Shown here: one piece after another, positions 23,882 to 35,835 of the stretch
How the letters are laid out: every line of letters begins with the position of its first letter
How positions within the stretch are numbered: position 1 is the stretch's first letter
NCBI GenBank assembly: GCA_027579435.1
Contig: JANBPK010000762.1
Location: 1-64,000, forward strand
Direction: 5' to 3'
DNA length: 64,000 nt
From: Candolleomyces eurysporus
Taxonomy: Eukaryota > Basidiomycota > Agaricomycetes > Agaricales > Psathyrellaceae
Position numbers and translations under genes: made by a program
The notes under the pieces: generated by a model
What the model saw: only the letters and a program-made list of their open reading frames with translations
Databases searched by the model: none
What the model was told of the DNA's origin: nothing

Positions 23882-25087
23882 ATGGTCATCTTCAGTCCTG
23901 CATCGGATTTGCCAGTTGAAGTCCTCAGCGACGTATTTACATATGCTCTGCCTTCGATCCTGGACGACGACGTAAGAAAAGAGTTGTTATCCTTTCAGCT
24001 GGTCTACAGTTGCTGGCGAGCTGCTGCACTTTGCACTCCTCGACTCTGGAGTGGTATTCGTTATGTCCACTATGGGGACAGTAGTCCCTTATGCAAAAAG
24101 CTCATGGCTTGGTTGCCCGATCTCGCGGTGTTCCAAGGACGCTCAGTATTCGCTTGGATCACCACAGCAGTACGTTTTCTTGCTACGAGACTACGAAGTG
24201 CAAAAATCCTAGTCTGGCTGTTGCAAAGCTACTGGCTAAAGAACTGTCCTTGTATCACCTTATACTTGAATGTGCAAGTGCAAAATGCTTCCGCAATCTC
24301 CTCAACACAATTCGGACTGAGGGCAAATCTGGTTCAAAACCACGCACCCAGCAATGGGACTCGGAAATCAAGGCACTCACGCTCCAATTTTGGGACTGGT
24401 GGAGCGATCCAGTCAATCCGTCTAAGTCAATCTTCAACCGTCTACCACCAAATATCACCCACCTCAAACTTGAGCTTCCAAGCTATGTCCGAGCGTTTCG
24501 TTACCACTCTTGGGACCACCCAGAGACGGCACCGTTGAATATTCCGGCGAACGCCTCGAAACCATTGACCTCGTTCTCCCTCACCTGTAACTGGAAAGGA
24601 ACCTACGTCTTGGACTTGCTCTGTCAACGTAGAAACCTTGTGTCTTGAAGTCGATACCCACAATGGACTGAGGTTCTTTGAGGACGACCTCCTGCACCAT
24701 TGTTCCTGCTCTCGACTGCTTCTCCCAAAAGTTCGCACTCTACGTCTGCGAAATATTGATCCTTTCGCTCGAGTTCGGTTTTTACGATGGTACGAAGCAC
24801 TAAGTCTTGTCGACATGGATGTGGAGTTTAAGGGCCAGAAGGCGGATCTAGATTGGGGGTTTATGGATTTTCTTGTGCCTTTTCTGACGGACCATGGGAG
24901 GCGTGAGCCAACTCTACGCTCGCTCAAGATTTCTTGCATGCAGGTCGACACTCAACAGGTTGAACAGGCCTTGTGTGAGCTACCCTCCATAAAGCGCCTC
25001 GCACTTGAGAATGTAGTTTTGACACACCGCGCTGAGGTCGACCATTGTCCATCACTCTTCGCCTCGTCAGTGCAGAGAATGAAATGA
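23882..25087 (+). pseudogene. F-box protein with two frameshifts, different family from copies 1-3
   Basis: The start MVIFSPASDLPVEVLSDVFT is a good F-box, followed by LVYSCWRAAALCTPRLWSGI, the usual F-box/tryptophan pattern of Agaricomycetes. The open frame then shifts near 24105-24120, where KKLMAWL must continue as ARSRGVPRTLSIRL in another frame. It shifts again near 24627, where LDLLCQ must continue as NVETLCLEVDTHNGL. After that the leucine-rich C-terminal part runs to the stop at 25085-25087. There is no intron-like sequence at either shift. Either two indels inactivated the gene, or these are assembly errors of the sort that the Ns suggest elsewhere. It occupies the place next to eIF2D copy 2 that copy 1 has next to eIF2D copy 1. 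Confidence 0.7.
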
Positions 25088-25406
25088 TTCATGATTTCCA
25101 ACCATCATTAAGTAGAACAAGGTGTCATATATATATATAAATGATGCAAACACGCTGTCGATAGGTTGTCCATGCGTCGTCCTCCAGCAAGCCTTCCTGT
25201 AGTCACTTCGACCATTTTCAGTGATGGGCTGTGCGACGGGCACCTGAAAGGATGAAATGCCTGTCCTCCTGCCATTTATGGTCGGTGAGCCGGCTCGTGT
25301 CAACATCGCCGAGATGAAGACACGAGGCAACAATGCTGAGAATCGACGGCCACTAGGTCAGAAGGACGTGAGTTGAGAACTCAGACCCTCCCGCCACTTC
25401 TTCATC

Positions 25407-25770
25407 ATGCCCTTTACTACGGCTATTGTCCTTACGGTTCTGGCTACCAGCACCTTGTCTGCCGGTGCCTTGGTGTCATTGATAATAACTGCACCCAAGG
25501 CAATTGTGAAGGAAGGTTTGAGGGGAAGGGGCAGACGGTCGGCATCAGGTACGTTGACTCATCTTGGCCTTGCCTCCACTGCGATAGCTCCTCCTGTTTC
25601 CTGTTTGACTATAGTGCATCGGTACCAGCTATTCCGCCGATTACTAAGAATTGAATGACAGGTTCTACCGCCAAACGTTCATGGAAACCTGCCTCCAGGA
25701 AGCGTCTCTCGCAGGTATCGGCATCAGCGTCTTCCCCCGGTACAACGCAGCTTTGCGTGGTAAGTTGAGC
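25407..25770 (+). CDS. Possible small secreted or membrane protein, incomplete model
   Basis: An ATG at 25407 opens with MPFTTAIVLTVLATSTLSAG, a signal-peptide-like hydrophobic start. It reaches GRRSASG and a GTACGT donor near 25548. A possible second exon begins after TGACAG near 25661, but the phase that gives the better-looking sequence (FYRQTFMETCLQEASLAGIG) does not match the donor. Later exons are unclear. I would not trust it beyond a short gene or a decayed one. Confidence 0.25.
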
Positions 25771-26739
25771 CCCCTCTAGCACGATAGAACCGTGATTTCT
25801 CTGGACTATCGCTCACTGAGATCGATCTCAGGTCTGCAGAGTTTATCCTGTGAGCCATGAGTACACTATAACCTGCAGTCTTACCTGCCTCAAGATATTC
25901 TGCCACTACGGTTCTAGTGACCCTCACATGTGCAGTGTACGTGGTAAATGACCTGCATGAGAATGTCATTGACATATTCATTTCTTGTTGACAGGTTTGT
26001 CACTGTCGTCCAAAGCTTCAGACCCAACAACAATGTGGACAGATATGTGCTGCCATGGCCGAAGTTGCCTGCTTGCTCTGCAGATTTCGACCCAAGTTTG
26101 GGAGTTATGACCTCTGCGGCTTGCGTTGCAAGAGGGTTGCCATGATGTTGGCGCCGTTTATTCTTGAGGTTCCGAGAGGTCATGCGATCTACGATATGGG
26201 TATGGGTAAGCCCACTCCTTGGTGGAGTTCCTACTGATGAATTCTTGAAATTTAGTTGAAGGACATTTTAAGAAAGCGTGGAAAGAGAAGTCGATTCCCG
26301 TTCCCGTTATCAGGAGAATTTTCAAAATTATTGAAAATGAAGCCTTTCAGAGGCCGTATGAACTCTATCGGTTCGTGTTCTGTAAACAAGTTGAGAGTAT
26401 TCTGGCCGGCTGACAGAAAGATGTAGACAACGCATTGGCCTACAACAGTCCTACATGTACCATGGTACCAGTCGTCAGTGCCAGCTTGGGGTATCAACGA
26501 GCATATTATGCACATCCTCCTCTTGTGCTCTCTGTAGTATTCTGAAGTTTTCCTTCAAAGTGGATGTTGCGAAGCCCACCGGAGCGTAAGTCAAATCTCC
26601 TCTAATGATCACTGAGGTATCCCTCACTATATAAATGGTCTAGATTCGGAAAGGGTGTCTATACCTCATCAACCTCGAACAAGTAAGACTGAGTACTGCC
26701 TCCGCCAGCCTGGAATCGTCGTAGGTAGCTAAATCCTTT
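25771..26739. other. Unassigned stretch with short open frames
   Basis: Fragments such as RFVTVVQSFRPNNNVDRYVL near 26000 and a reverse frame 26252-26515 are open but cannot be joined into a sensible gene. TATATATATATAA lies at about 25126, upstream. This could be remains of the gene that once lay between F-box and tyrosinase in this unit. Confidence 0.3.
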
Positions 26740-27402
26740 TTGACAGAGCCTACACCTACTGTCAACAAAATGGAGCCCTTCTCCTGACTAAGGCCGTACT
26801 TGGGAGAGTTAGGCAAGTGAGCAACTGGAATGAGGTTATGAGTTGTCCTCCAGGATACAATTCTGTAAGCCGCCAACCCACTGTGAATCGAATACTCAAA
26901 ATTCATGAACCTTTTCAGGTTGTTTTCGAGCGTATGAATGGAATTCGGAACGAAACAGTTCTCTACTCTGACGATGCTATTCGACCAGTATTTTTGATTA
27001 TCTTCTAACAATTGGCTGCTACTTGTGTATGTGGAGAATTATCGGAGCAGCAGCCAGACAATTTAGAAATTCGTATACTTAAATTCAATTGCGGGCCTTG
27101 CCTCGCTTCGCTACGGTATTGGGATCCAGGTATAGGACTAGGGAGCTTGCAAGTGTATCAAACCTTGGTATGGGTGCATCGACATGAGCTAACGCTATGT
27201 ACCCATTGCAGTGTCGTTTTTTGGACATCACGCGAGGCACTGTAAGACTGACTCAAAGTAATGCCTCTCTGTTAAACGTAGCAGAGAGCTTGAAAGGATT
27301 CATCGCATCCGTCGTACATGGTTTATAGCCATCGTTACAACACGTATATAAGAACATCAACACAACTTTACGGCAAAAACGGGAGTTCGCGGGACGATTG
27401 AC
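26740..27402. repeat. Duplicated F-box downstream block next to tyrosinase copy 2
   Basis: It contains TGTCAACAAAATGGAGCCCT, GGAATGAGGTTATGAG and TCTACTCTGACGATGCTATT, matching 16249-16562, 18339-18654 and 35836-36180 but more diverged. A further ~370 bp without counterpart separates it from the tyrosinase stop, including TATATAAGAACA near 27345. Confidence 0.6.
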
Positions 27403-28780
27403 CTAGTAAGTATAGCAGTATGGTTCCAGACGAGGATCCATAGTATCACGAAGAGTAACCCAAGGAGTCGCGAGGCCAGGGTAAGGCAGCTGATATTCCA
27501 ACGTGACTTTGCCATATGGAGGCTCGTATTTCACTCTCCCGCCGATCTGGTACAGCCTATTTTTCAGGTCAGCGTTTTGCCATTTCCACCAGATGCGGTC
27601 CAATCCAGCGTGGTGCAAAAAGAAGATGGGATCTAATAGAGATTTGAGGAAATCAGAAAAATAATACTCTGAGAGTTGAGAAAGCAACTAACCATTGGGA
27701 CTGGTATAGAAGCTTATCATGTCACCACCCATAAATCCATGTCCGGCATCGTGGAGGCGGAAATCGGGCTTGAACGGAAGACCGTCCAGCGAGTTCCAGA
27801 AATTGTCATAGGTAGTCTGGTTCATGATATTGGAAATGTGATGTTGGCTGAGGGACGGGCGCAGTTCTTCATGGAATCCTCTAACCAGGCAGTGATCAGT
27901 GAAGCGACGCCCTGGCCCGACGTGTAGAACGAGATCTGCAAAGGGACCAGTCCCCACACATCCTATCATGAATTCTGGGATGATAGGGAATGGGGTGCCA
28001 TCGTCGTCCGTAGGTGGGGTGTATGTACTGGCGATCCCGTCTCCACCGAACCCGGTCACTGGGTCGAACAAGGGTGAGTGTTGGATTCTGAGAGACATAA
28101 GCCTAGGCCCAATGAGTGTATCCAGTGCATCACTCACAGTGTATCGCCATTGGTATCTCGAGTCCAGTCCCAATAGCTGAGTATAGAGTTAAAAACATAT
28201 TGTAAAACGAGAAAGCTCCCTGGGGGCTCACGGGACAGGTCCAGCGTAGTTGCAGTCACGCAGAGCTTGGTGATAAAGATAACCGAAATGCCTGTGCCAA
28301 GGCAAGAATTGACCCTAGGATATCATAAGCGGTTGGGACTTGCTGGGATGCAGGAGCACAGGATAGGAAAGACTCACGACGCCATGAACCCTCTCCGCGG
28401 CGTTGCTGTGGCTTAACGAGAACTCGTCAAACCGATTGAACTTGTTCGGCAGAGTGGTGTTGAGGGCCCGTCGCTGTTGCAGACATTTGACTGCACGGAT
28501 ATAATCCCGCTTGTGCGTAGCACTCAGGTCTCGCCTACGTACAATATATCAGTAAGAGACGGTGCTGTCGGAGAATCCAGAAGAATCTTGAACTTCACCA
28601 TTCTTTACGAACAGCAAGATGCTTGCATCTTCGTGGACCACCACTGCCTGAGCGACTAGCATCAGTCGCCTCGGGCTCGAGTTCGACGTACTCCACACCA
28701 TCTGTCGTGGCCTGGGGCAACGCCGAGGCGAAGACAGCGAGGAAGATGATCGAAAGGATGCACAGGACGCGGGGAATCAT
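27403..28780 (-). CDS. Secreted tyrosinase, copy 2
   Basis: It has the same six-exon structure as copy 1, with all splice sites kept. The signal peptide is MIPRVLCILSIIFLAVFASA. CuA: SHSNAAERVHGV and QFLPWHRHFGYL. CuB: LHDAGHGFMGGDM and FFLHHAGLDRIWWKWQ. Differences from copy 1 are mostly substitutions (GPVP for GPFP, NGDTL for NGNTP, KWQNADLKNRLYQIGGRVKY). It ends YCYTY at 27403-27405. No frame damage was seen. Its promoter TATA block is conserved. Its upstream neighbour, the F-box/WD40 gene, lies in the same orientation. Confidence 0.84.
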
Positions 28781-29912
28781 CAGAGCGACTGCTTGGGAAA
28801 GCCTTGCTAGAAAATCGAGCTGTTATATACCAACAGGCGCTGTGTGCGTCATTTAAGCGTGCTCGGAGGAGGGTACCTGAAGCAGATGGGATTGAATTAA
28901 TGATAGAATCGGAGAACGTAAAGGCCTAATGGTGGAAATTCAGACCAGCTGTGCACCGACGTACCAGGAACATCAATGAGAAAGCTTCTCCGAGAACCGT
29001 TCACTAGCTGACTGCGATGATAAAGTGAACGTCAAGTCGTATCAGTAACGAACCCACAAGGACACACAGACATCAGACTGAGAATCGAAGGCCGGACGTC
29101 TTTTGCATTCCCGGGAGACAGGCCAGACGCTCCTCCCTGGCCGGGACAAATTAGATGAGGAACAGCCATACAAATCATAGATTCTGTTATATCTCTCGAT
29201 GAAGAATCTGTGCTGTAGTGCCACCCATAAGTATGGGGATACTAGAATTTGGAAGATGCAGCGCATGCCCTTGGTATGAAAGTTGGTCGACCGATGTTGG
29301 AGATTACAGGCGGGATACTGTTGGATTGAATGAATGGACTCAGCATTTCCATTCCGAAACATACCTTCTATAGAGAAAATTGAATAGAGATCTGGACTCG
29401 CGTTTGGGGGTAACCAGACTGCCCGATGAGGAGGAGAAAGAGGCGTTTTGGAGGTATGAGAACGGTAGGCATCGGTCTTGTCGGAGCGGATCAAACCAGC
29501 TGGACTCCGAGTGGTCCGGGTCGGCATTGAAACCCACACCGTACTTGACAACATCCACACAAATCCTCCGTACTGAACGAGGGTAACAACATATCATATC
29601 GAATCACGTTTGTAACAGACAGGGTAGGAATCAAATCCATAAGTGCATACTACGAGTCCGAATGAAAGAGAAAGATCTATAGAACGGGGCATATTTTTTT
29701 AGGGTTTTCTGGAAACGAAGAACGCGGGCTACAAACGCGAAGAGAAAGCAAGGACAGATTTTTTTGCTCTTTTCTAGTTTTTTCGAGACGTAGAGAATAA
29801 GTAAAGAGAAATGAATAGAATGGGGAGAGCTTCTACAGCACCGCTCTCTCTGATACATACCTCACACTCAGCCATCTATCTCCGGAAAGAGCCAAAGAGA
29901 CACTGGGAATGC
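28781..29912. repeat. Tyrosinase upstream block, copy 2
   Basis: It matches 20023-20990 and 37569-38650 by landmarks such as GAGAAAGCTTCTCCG and the TCTATAGAACGGGGCATATTT block near 29675. The last part (29811-29912) is the 3' flank of the F-box/WD40 gene and is shared with 38754-38850. No gene is supported. Confidence 0.6.
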
Positions 29913-32909
29913 CTAGACATCCTCCCCCCGACTCCTGGCCTCCGCCAAACTCAACTCAAGCGCGAACCTCAAATCCTCATCGAGTCCATCCCAGGCTCCT
30001 CGTGCCCTACCACCACCGCTCGAGGGGATAGCGGCGTTACTAGTTGAACCACCACCACCCGAAGCTGTGGCCGTAGCGGGAGACGCAACCACCAACGGAA
30101 CGCTCCACGCACTCGCTCTCGACGCAGCCGACTTTCCACTCCCACTAGAGCTAGAGCTGGAACTCGAAGAGACGGAAGTACAGTTCGAGGTCATAGATAA
30201 CCTTCTGTTCCTCAACGACGCCGGGTGAATTTGCTGAGCTCCTGGGCTTCCTGCTCCTGCTGGAGGGCTTCCACTGCTGCTTCGAGAAATGGGTGGAGAG
30301 ATGCTCGGGAAATGGGCCTCCTGGTCCAAAGGACGCCCGGGCCCGTTCCCTTGCCCCAAATTGGTGGCACTTGGGGAAGAACCGGAAGACGAAGACGAGG
30401 AAGAAACTACTCCGTCGATTGGAATAGGACTTTCAGAAGTAGTGAGGATAGCATTGGGAGCCGAGTCCAACGCAAACATTCCTCCCTCGATAGCGGCCTG
30501 GACCTGTTCGTCCGTCAAGGCGTCTTGGGCTCCTTTCGCACTCGCACTCGTCTCCGCCATTCCACTTCCACCTTCATCCCCACCGCCCGATGGAGAGGAC
30601 TGATGCTCCTGCTGCTCGCGGCTTAACATCATGACGTACTCCAACATCTCTTCCTCACTCAATCCCATCTTCTCCAGCTCCCTCCTATGAGCCCTCTCAT
30701 TCGCCTTCCTCGCCTTCTTCTCTGGGTTCTCTTTATCGTTGTGCGCGTCCCAACCTGCGAGGTAAAGCGCACGCGATTCGGATATAGTTTGTTTCATTTC
30801 AAGATGTTCTGAAAAATNAAACGCAGAGCGTGAGTTAACTTGTTAAAGAAAAGAGAAATGAATAGCAAGAAAGAACATACCTGACCACTTTCCAGAAGCA
30901 CCTATCACGGCTCGAGTATTGCTCCCACCAGCGGAGGTAGTGGACTTTCCACTCCTCGATTTCCCGCCTTGCACCTTCCCTTTTTTATGCTGGGTGCTCT
31001 CGTCGGTGACTTCTCCGGCTTTCCACATCACAACTTCCCCTCCAACATTAATGACGAGCGTATCGCCTTTCTCGCTCATGATGATCTGCTTCACGGAGTC
31101 ATCGGGGACAGAGTTGTCTTCGACTTCAAAGCCCGTTGTTCCCGCTACCCCTCCGACTCCTCCGGGTGCTGCTTGACCTTGCTGCCCTTGAGCCTGCTGC
31201 TGCTGCTGGGCATTTTGGAGGTTATGGTGATGTCCCCCACCCCTCCTCCTGACCCTCCGTAACTTAGTGGCTCTCACGACTTCCTTCACCCTCTCAAAAG
31301 TAAGACTATCCCACACGACTACGTCTCCCGCGCTCGTGCCAGTGGCCAGGACAGTGGGCGTCCGGATGACAGCAGTTACCGCAGCTTGTGGTTGCTGCTG
31401 CTGCTGGCTGTTCGTATTGAAGTTGAAGGCAGCTGCTGAAGCGTGGCGATGCTTAGACGGGGACTGGGTTTGCGAAGATGGTCCGCTGTGCTGAGAAGCG
31501 GCTTGGAACGAGTGGATAGGACGAACCATCGTCGGAAGCGAGCCGCTGGTGATGGCGGAAGAGGAGACGTCGTTCCATGGATAGACGCTGACATATCCCA
31601 GCTTGTCTCCAGCGAAGATCAAGCTCTGCGCGCCTTCCTTATCATGCGACGTGAAGCAAGGATGCAAGCACGACAGGATACCCCCGCCTTCGGGAGCACC
31701 AAAAGCGGTGATTTTGTGCCCTTCCTCTTTCTCCTCGCCCTCTGGCGCGATGTCGATCCGGTAGAAATATATGTCCCCGTGGAAGCCGACGAGGATAGAG
31801 TGGGTGTGCGGGTCGATGTGCAGAGCGAGGACTTTTGCGCACGGACGCGCTTCGCCCATTCGCCAGGGCCGTACCGCGATTCTTCGCATGTCGAGCCGTT
31901 CAGCGTCATTTGGCGCAAAGCCGGTCCAAATATCCACAGCCCCGCTCTTCTTGACACCGACCACTATCCCCAAGGCACGATTACACGCGACCTTGATACA
32001 AGGATCTCTTAGATCCGTGGGTTTATGTGGGGAAGTCCAAAGGATATCAGGCGTCGAAGGGTCGGTGAAATTCCAAATCTTCATATGGCCATCTAGCCCT
32101 CCGGTAACCGCTATCGCCTCTCCGCCATATGACGTATCTGAAGCCTCCGTCATCCAAACCACGTCCGTCACACACCCCGCGTGCATTTCTTCGAACTGGC
32201 AAATCCGAAACTCGGCGGCAGGACGTCTAGGATTCTCTATGGTCCTGTTGGTAACCATGAATGCGACGTGGCCTGTGATGTACCCCCAGAGGATACGAAC
32301 TGTACCCCCGGTGCTGGTTATCGCACATGCTGAGACGTTCGTCGTGAACTCGGAGGTCCTGGAGCCTAAACCTGTAGTGTTCCCCGAGGCATCGATGAAC
32401 CCGGGCAGGATTTTACCCGTGGACGGGACGGAGCGGGCGATGCTTCCGTGGAACAGGGAGATGGAGAGGAGGCCAAAACCGGGGTCGCCGGGTGAGAGGA
32501 GGTGGATGCGGGAGATAGCCGGAGACGGCAGCGGCGCATGGGCAATGGTAGGCTGGCGGGAGTAGAGGAAGCGCTGGAGGAGATTGAAGCGCTCCGTGAA
32601 TTCTTTGCGCCAGGTTGGCTGAGTACGCCTAAGCAAGATGAAACTCTGCTCATTGCATATGTAGTGCGTCTCGAAGGCGCTCCTCCAGGTGATGTCCTGC
32701 TCTACGTGCCGCGCAAAGTGCTCATGTGTCTCGCCGAGATGCTGGAGAGATTGGGGGTCGAGATTCGCTGAGATGGCTGCGAGGATCTCTGCTGGGACGT
32801 CGAGTAGAAAATGAATTCCATGCTGGGTGGAAGAGTGGTTGTCGGCCTCGAAAGTGGTTCTGGGATTGCTGCGTTTTTTCTGATAAGCCTTTGGTGAGCG
32901 ATGAAGCAT
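29913..32909 (-). CDS. F-box/WD40 protein with ubiquitin-interacting motifs
   Basis: Two exons (32909-30881 and 30808-29913) splice in phase at GKWS/EHLEMKQ, giving about 974 residues. I prefer the ATG at 32909 (MLHRSPKAYQKKRS); an in-frame ATG at 32978 would add 23 basic residues. The F-box lies near residues 35-80 (LLDVPAEILAAISANLDPQS). WD40-like repeats follow (AVTGGLDGHMKIWNF, GVKKSGAVDIWTGF, ATGTSAGDVVVWDS, VINVGGEVVMWKAG). Linkers are rich in Gln and His. The second exon has EEEMLEYVMMLSREQQE and, at the very C-terminus, DEDLRFALELSLAEA: both fit the ubiquitin-interacting motif. It is probably an SCF substrate receptor that binds ubiquitin. It shares a 154-bp divergent promoter with the TPR gene. 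A deleted copy lies at 38754-38990. Confidence 0.8.
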
Positions 32910-33063
32910 AAAATAGGGATAAAATCTGAGGATGAGGAGGGGCGACCGACGTCGACGTTGGAGTTGAAGGGATGACAAACGTTGGATTTCCTACATATGG
33001 AGCCGTTTCGGCATTTTGCGGTAGCCGAAATTTACCCCAATTGACTCCAATTACCGGTTTATC
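32910..33063. promoter_or_regulatory. Bidirectional promoter of the F-box/WD40 and TPR genes
   Basis: Only 154 bp separate the two divergent ATGs. An inverted repeat, TTTCGGC (33006-33012) and GCCGAAA (33024-33030), with an 11-bp spacer, is followed by CCAATTGACTCCAATTACCGG. The same inverted repeat is kept in the second copy at 39088-39112, where the leftward gene is gone. The conservation suggests a factor-binding site used by the TPR gene. Confidence 0.5.
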
Positions 33064-34067
33064 ATGTCGACCCAGCCAGAACGCGCTCTCAATGCAAGAA
33101 ACAAGGGAAATACCTTGTTCAAGGCGGGAAAGCTCGACGAGCGTGTTCCGTCTGCCAAANCCCCCCAAATTTCCAACATTCATCGCCAGGGCTGCAAAGT
33201 GCTACAAAGAGGCGGTGGTGCTTGACCCAAAGTCCTTAGTGTACCCCTCAAACCTCAGTGCTGCTCTATACGAGCTCGGACAGTACAGCTCCTGCTCTGA
33301 CACGGTGCTGGTAGCTTGGCAACTCATAGAGTCTCCTATCAATGACTCGTTCGCGTCTAGCCAAAGGCCTCGTCTTGGGCTTGCAAGACGGTACTATTCC
33401 GTCTTCTCTCGTGCGTGAAAATTGCGCAGAGATATAACGTATTCGCGCTGTCTCCCCTGATGACCCCAGTTGGGCTGTCTACGCTGGGCTGGAAGAAAGG
33501 CTTCAAAACGGGCAGTACGAAATTACCCAGAAGGACGCGAAGAAGCATTTTTCAAAGTTACCTTTGTTCCACGCAACACCGTACGTTCGCGTTTATAATC
33601 ACTTTTAACCTTTCTGACCGAGGAGATACGCACAGTGACCCTCAAATGACCTTTTTTACGTTCGGAACGGACGATTTGATCTCTCTGACTGACGGCTGGG
33701 GCCCCGACGAACCAGATCCTCCGCCCTTGAAAGACTTCACTCTGGACCAGCTATCTAACCAGTCCCCCTTGATCGCGGGCGTCGGAGACGGTACGTCTCA
33801 TTGTACTGCTCCTCAATGACATTCAAATTAACTAAACCCGCTTCCGTCTTGCAGCCCGACACGCATTTGCCTCATCGGCCTCCACCACATCACCAGCTCC
33901 CATTGCACTCCTAAAGCCGAGCAAAGCGTACCCCTAGGTCTTCTACATGACTTTGCTCTTACTCCCCAACAAAAGTCTGCTTTGAAAGCCCACATGACAC
34001 TCTCAGATATTCACCCGGCGACGATTGCTCGAGACATCACAATATTCATGTTCTTTGACCAACTGAT
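33064..34067 (+). pseudogene. Truncated TPR/DUF4470-type gene copy
   Basis: It matches the first ~1 kb of the intact gene at 39156: MSTQPERALNARNKGNTLFK, AAKCYKEAVVLDPKSLVYPS, then FGTDDLISLTDGWGPDEPD. It is broken several ways. An N at 33160 adds a base in the first intron. About two dozen bases (around GIAKKLSS) are missing near 33350. Four bases are missing near 33870 (HAFASLIG region). The similarity ends at 34067, at CAACTGATCA, where the intact copy continues to IKLDTQIANAD. It cannot encode the full protein. Confidence 0.85.
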
Positions 34068-34685
34068 CACCAGCTGATGCTGGTCGGAACGTTCCGTGGC
34101 TCAGTGTCAGTAGACAGCACTGGCTCCGCGGAGATCCGTGGTCGTTGCAGAACTGTGCGTTTGTAGACTGAGACTCTGTCTACCAGTTCATTTTGTCAAG
34201 AAAGATGGTAGATCTGATAATCTCATAATTTGGAGGCATGGGAACCGCGACTGCTCCAAATTCCTCACAGACACTATAGTTATACACCATACACGCATAT
34301 CAGACAAGTCTCAAGTGCTACAATGCATCGAGGAGCACATTTGACTCACAACTCAACGCATGCGATACTAAGGGGCAAGTGAATTACGACGCGTTCACCT
34401 CAGTTGGCCGGGAAGCGACTGCAAAAGGCTCGGAAATCTGCAGATAACCTACAATATCGTCCCTCCCCGCTCGCGTCCTCTGCCTCCACTCAGTCGAAAT
34501 CGTTAACTTACAATGCCTGCTACTTCAGTAGCGGGTCTTCCTACCCCGCGTTACCTAAGCCAAAAATTCCATTCTCAGTAGGTGGTTCCAGGAATAGACA
34601 GTGGAGCCTGTTCAAATTTTAGGGTACAAGATCGCTACAAATCCGCGCAAAACAGGGCAAGCCCACATTCTACTCCGCAACCACC
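34068..34685. other. Junction region and F-box copy 3 upstream DNA
   Basis: 34068-34380 has no counterpart that I found. From about 34395 (CTCAGTTGGCCGGGAAGCGACTG) it resumes as the F-box promoter block shared with 14876 and 16981. An unmatched piece of about 80 bp lies near 34490-34590, before the GTGGAGCCTGTTCAAATTTT string. The eIF2D start and its GATA box are absent in this unit. Confidence 0.6.
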
Positions 34686-35835
34686 ATGACCGGAACTCTG
34701 CCCGACGAATTGCTGCAAGAAATTCTGGAGATTCGATTATCTGTCGACTACCTAACGCTCGCCAAACGGTCTCCGGAGGGCCTCATCACTAGGCGCTCTG
34801 AGGCGCTCGAACTACTCCTCGTATCCCGACGCTGGCAGCGGATTGCTCTCCCTTTGATGTGCGAAACAATCCTTCTCGCATCTCAACAAGATGCGAAAAT
34901 TCTGGCCTCTCTGCTGACTCGTCACAAGGGTATCGGTGCCCGCGTCAAAAAACNTCCGCCTCGAGGGGGCATACGGCCAGATCTTGCGTAAGATCCTGAT
35001 TTCCCTTCCCAACCTCTTATATCTATCCGTGTCTCTCACTGTCTCCTCGAAAAAGATGGCAGGAGGTTTATGCGCTGGACTCAGGCATGTTAACCCAGAG
35101 TACGTGGTCGTGCGCGACAAAGGTCAACGGTACACCAATCAGGGAGAGCGGAATGTGGTCGACTCTCTGATCGAGTGTATGACTTCCGTTTGGACAAACA
35201 TGGTCAGTACTCTTTCTGTGAAATGTCAGTGCCTGGAATGTTCACAGTGACCCTTCATGCTCCCAGAGATGGTATGACCATCCCGACGACGTTGGTCAAG
35301 AGTCATCCAACTGGGGATCCTATATTGCGCGCCGAGACCGTGCTCGAGACCTAGCACTGGCTCTGCCTCGCATCCCAAAACTGGAGGTGGTATACATTAC
35401 CTTCCCCCGCATTTACGTGACCGTTAAAAGACTTGAACAAGACCCCAATAATGTAATCCTCTGTGCACTGAAGAATCGTGCTGTCCGGAGGATCTACAGC
35501 CGGAGGGTATGGAGCGACCATGACATACTCAATGCCCAGAATCTACAAGAGGTTCTGAATCTCCACCCTCGGCTTCGAGGGCTTCTTCATTTTCCAGTAC
35601 GAGGTCCTCCGATCCCCCCACTAGAGTACGCTGCGATTGGCGACAGGAACGCGTGAGTCCCCCTTCTTCATTCATTAATTCTCTTTCTAAACAGTTGACA
35701 CTCCTTTCCCTTAGCGGTGAATTCCTAGCAACCTTTGGTTTTGGATGCAGCTGCTGTTCTGTGACACACCCGTTGGTCGTGGGATACCCGTACCCGTGTA
35801 GCGAGCGCTGCTACAAATTGTACCGCTTTGATTAA
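34686..35835 (+). CDS. F-box-type protein, copy 3 (one N frameshift)
   Basis: Nearly identical to copy 1: MTGTLPDELLQEILEIRLSV, SRRWQRIALPLMCETILLAS and the same three exons, with the stop at 35833-35835 (KLYRFD). An N at 34952 in a run of A and C (AAAAAACNTCCGCC) adds one base relative to copies 1 and 2 and breaks the frame at KKLRLEG; removing it restores the reading. I therefore think it is an intact gene with a base-call artefact, but a real insertion is possible. Only a few substitutions separate it from copy 1, so this copy pair is the youngest or has been homogenised. Confidence 0.68.

Noticed and set aside
30919..32771. Long + strand frames opposite the F-box/WD40 gene
   Set aside because: Antisense shadows of a GC-rich coding exon; no domains.
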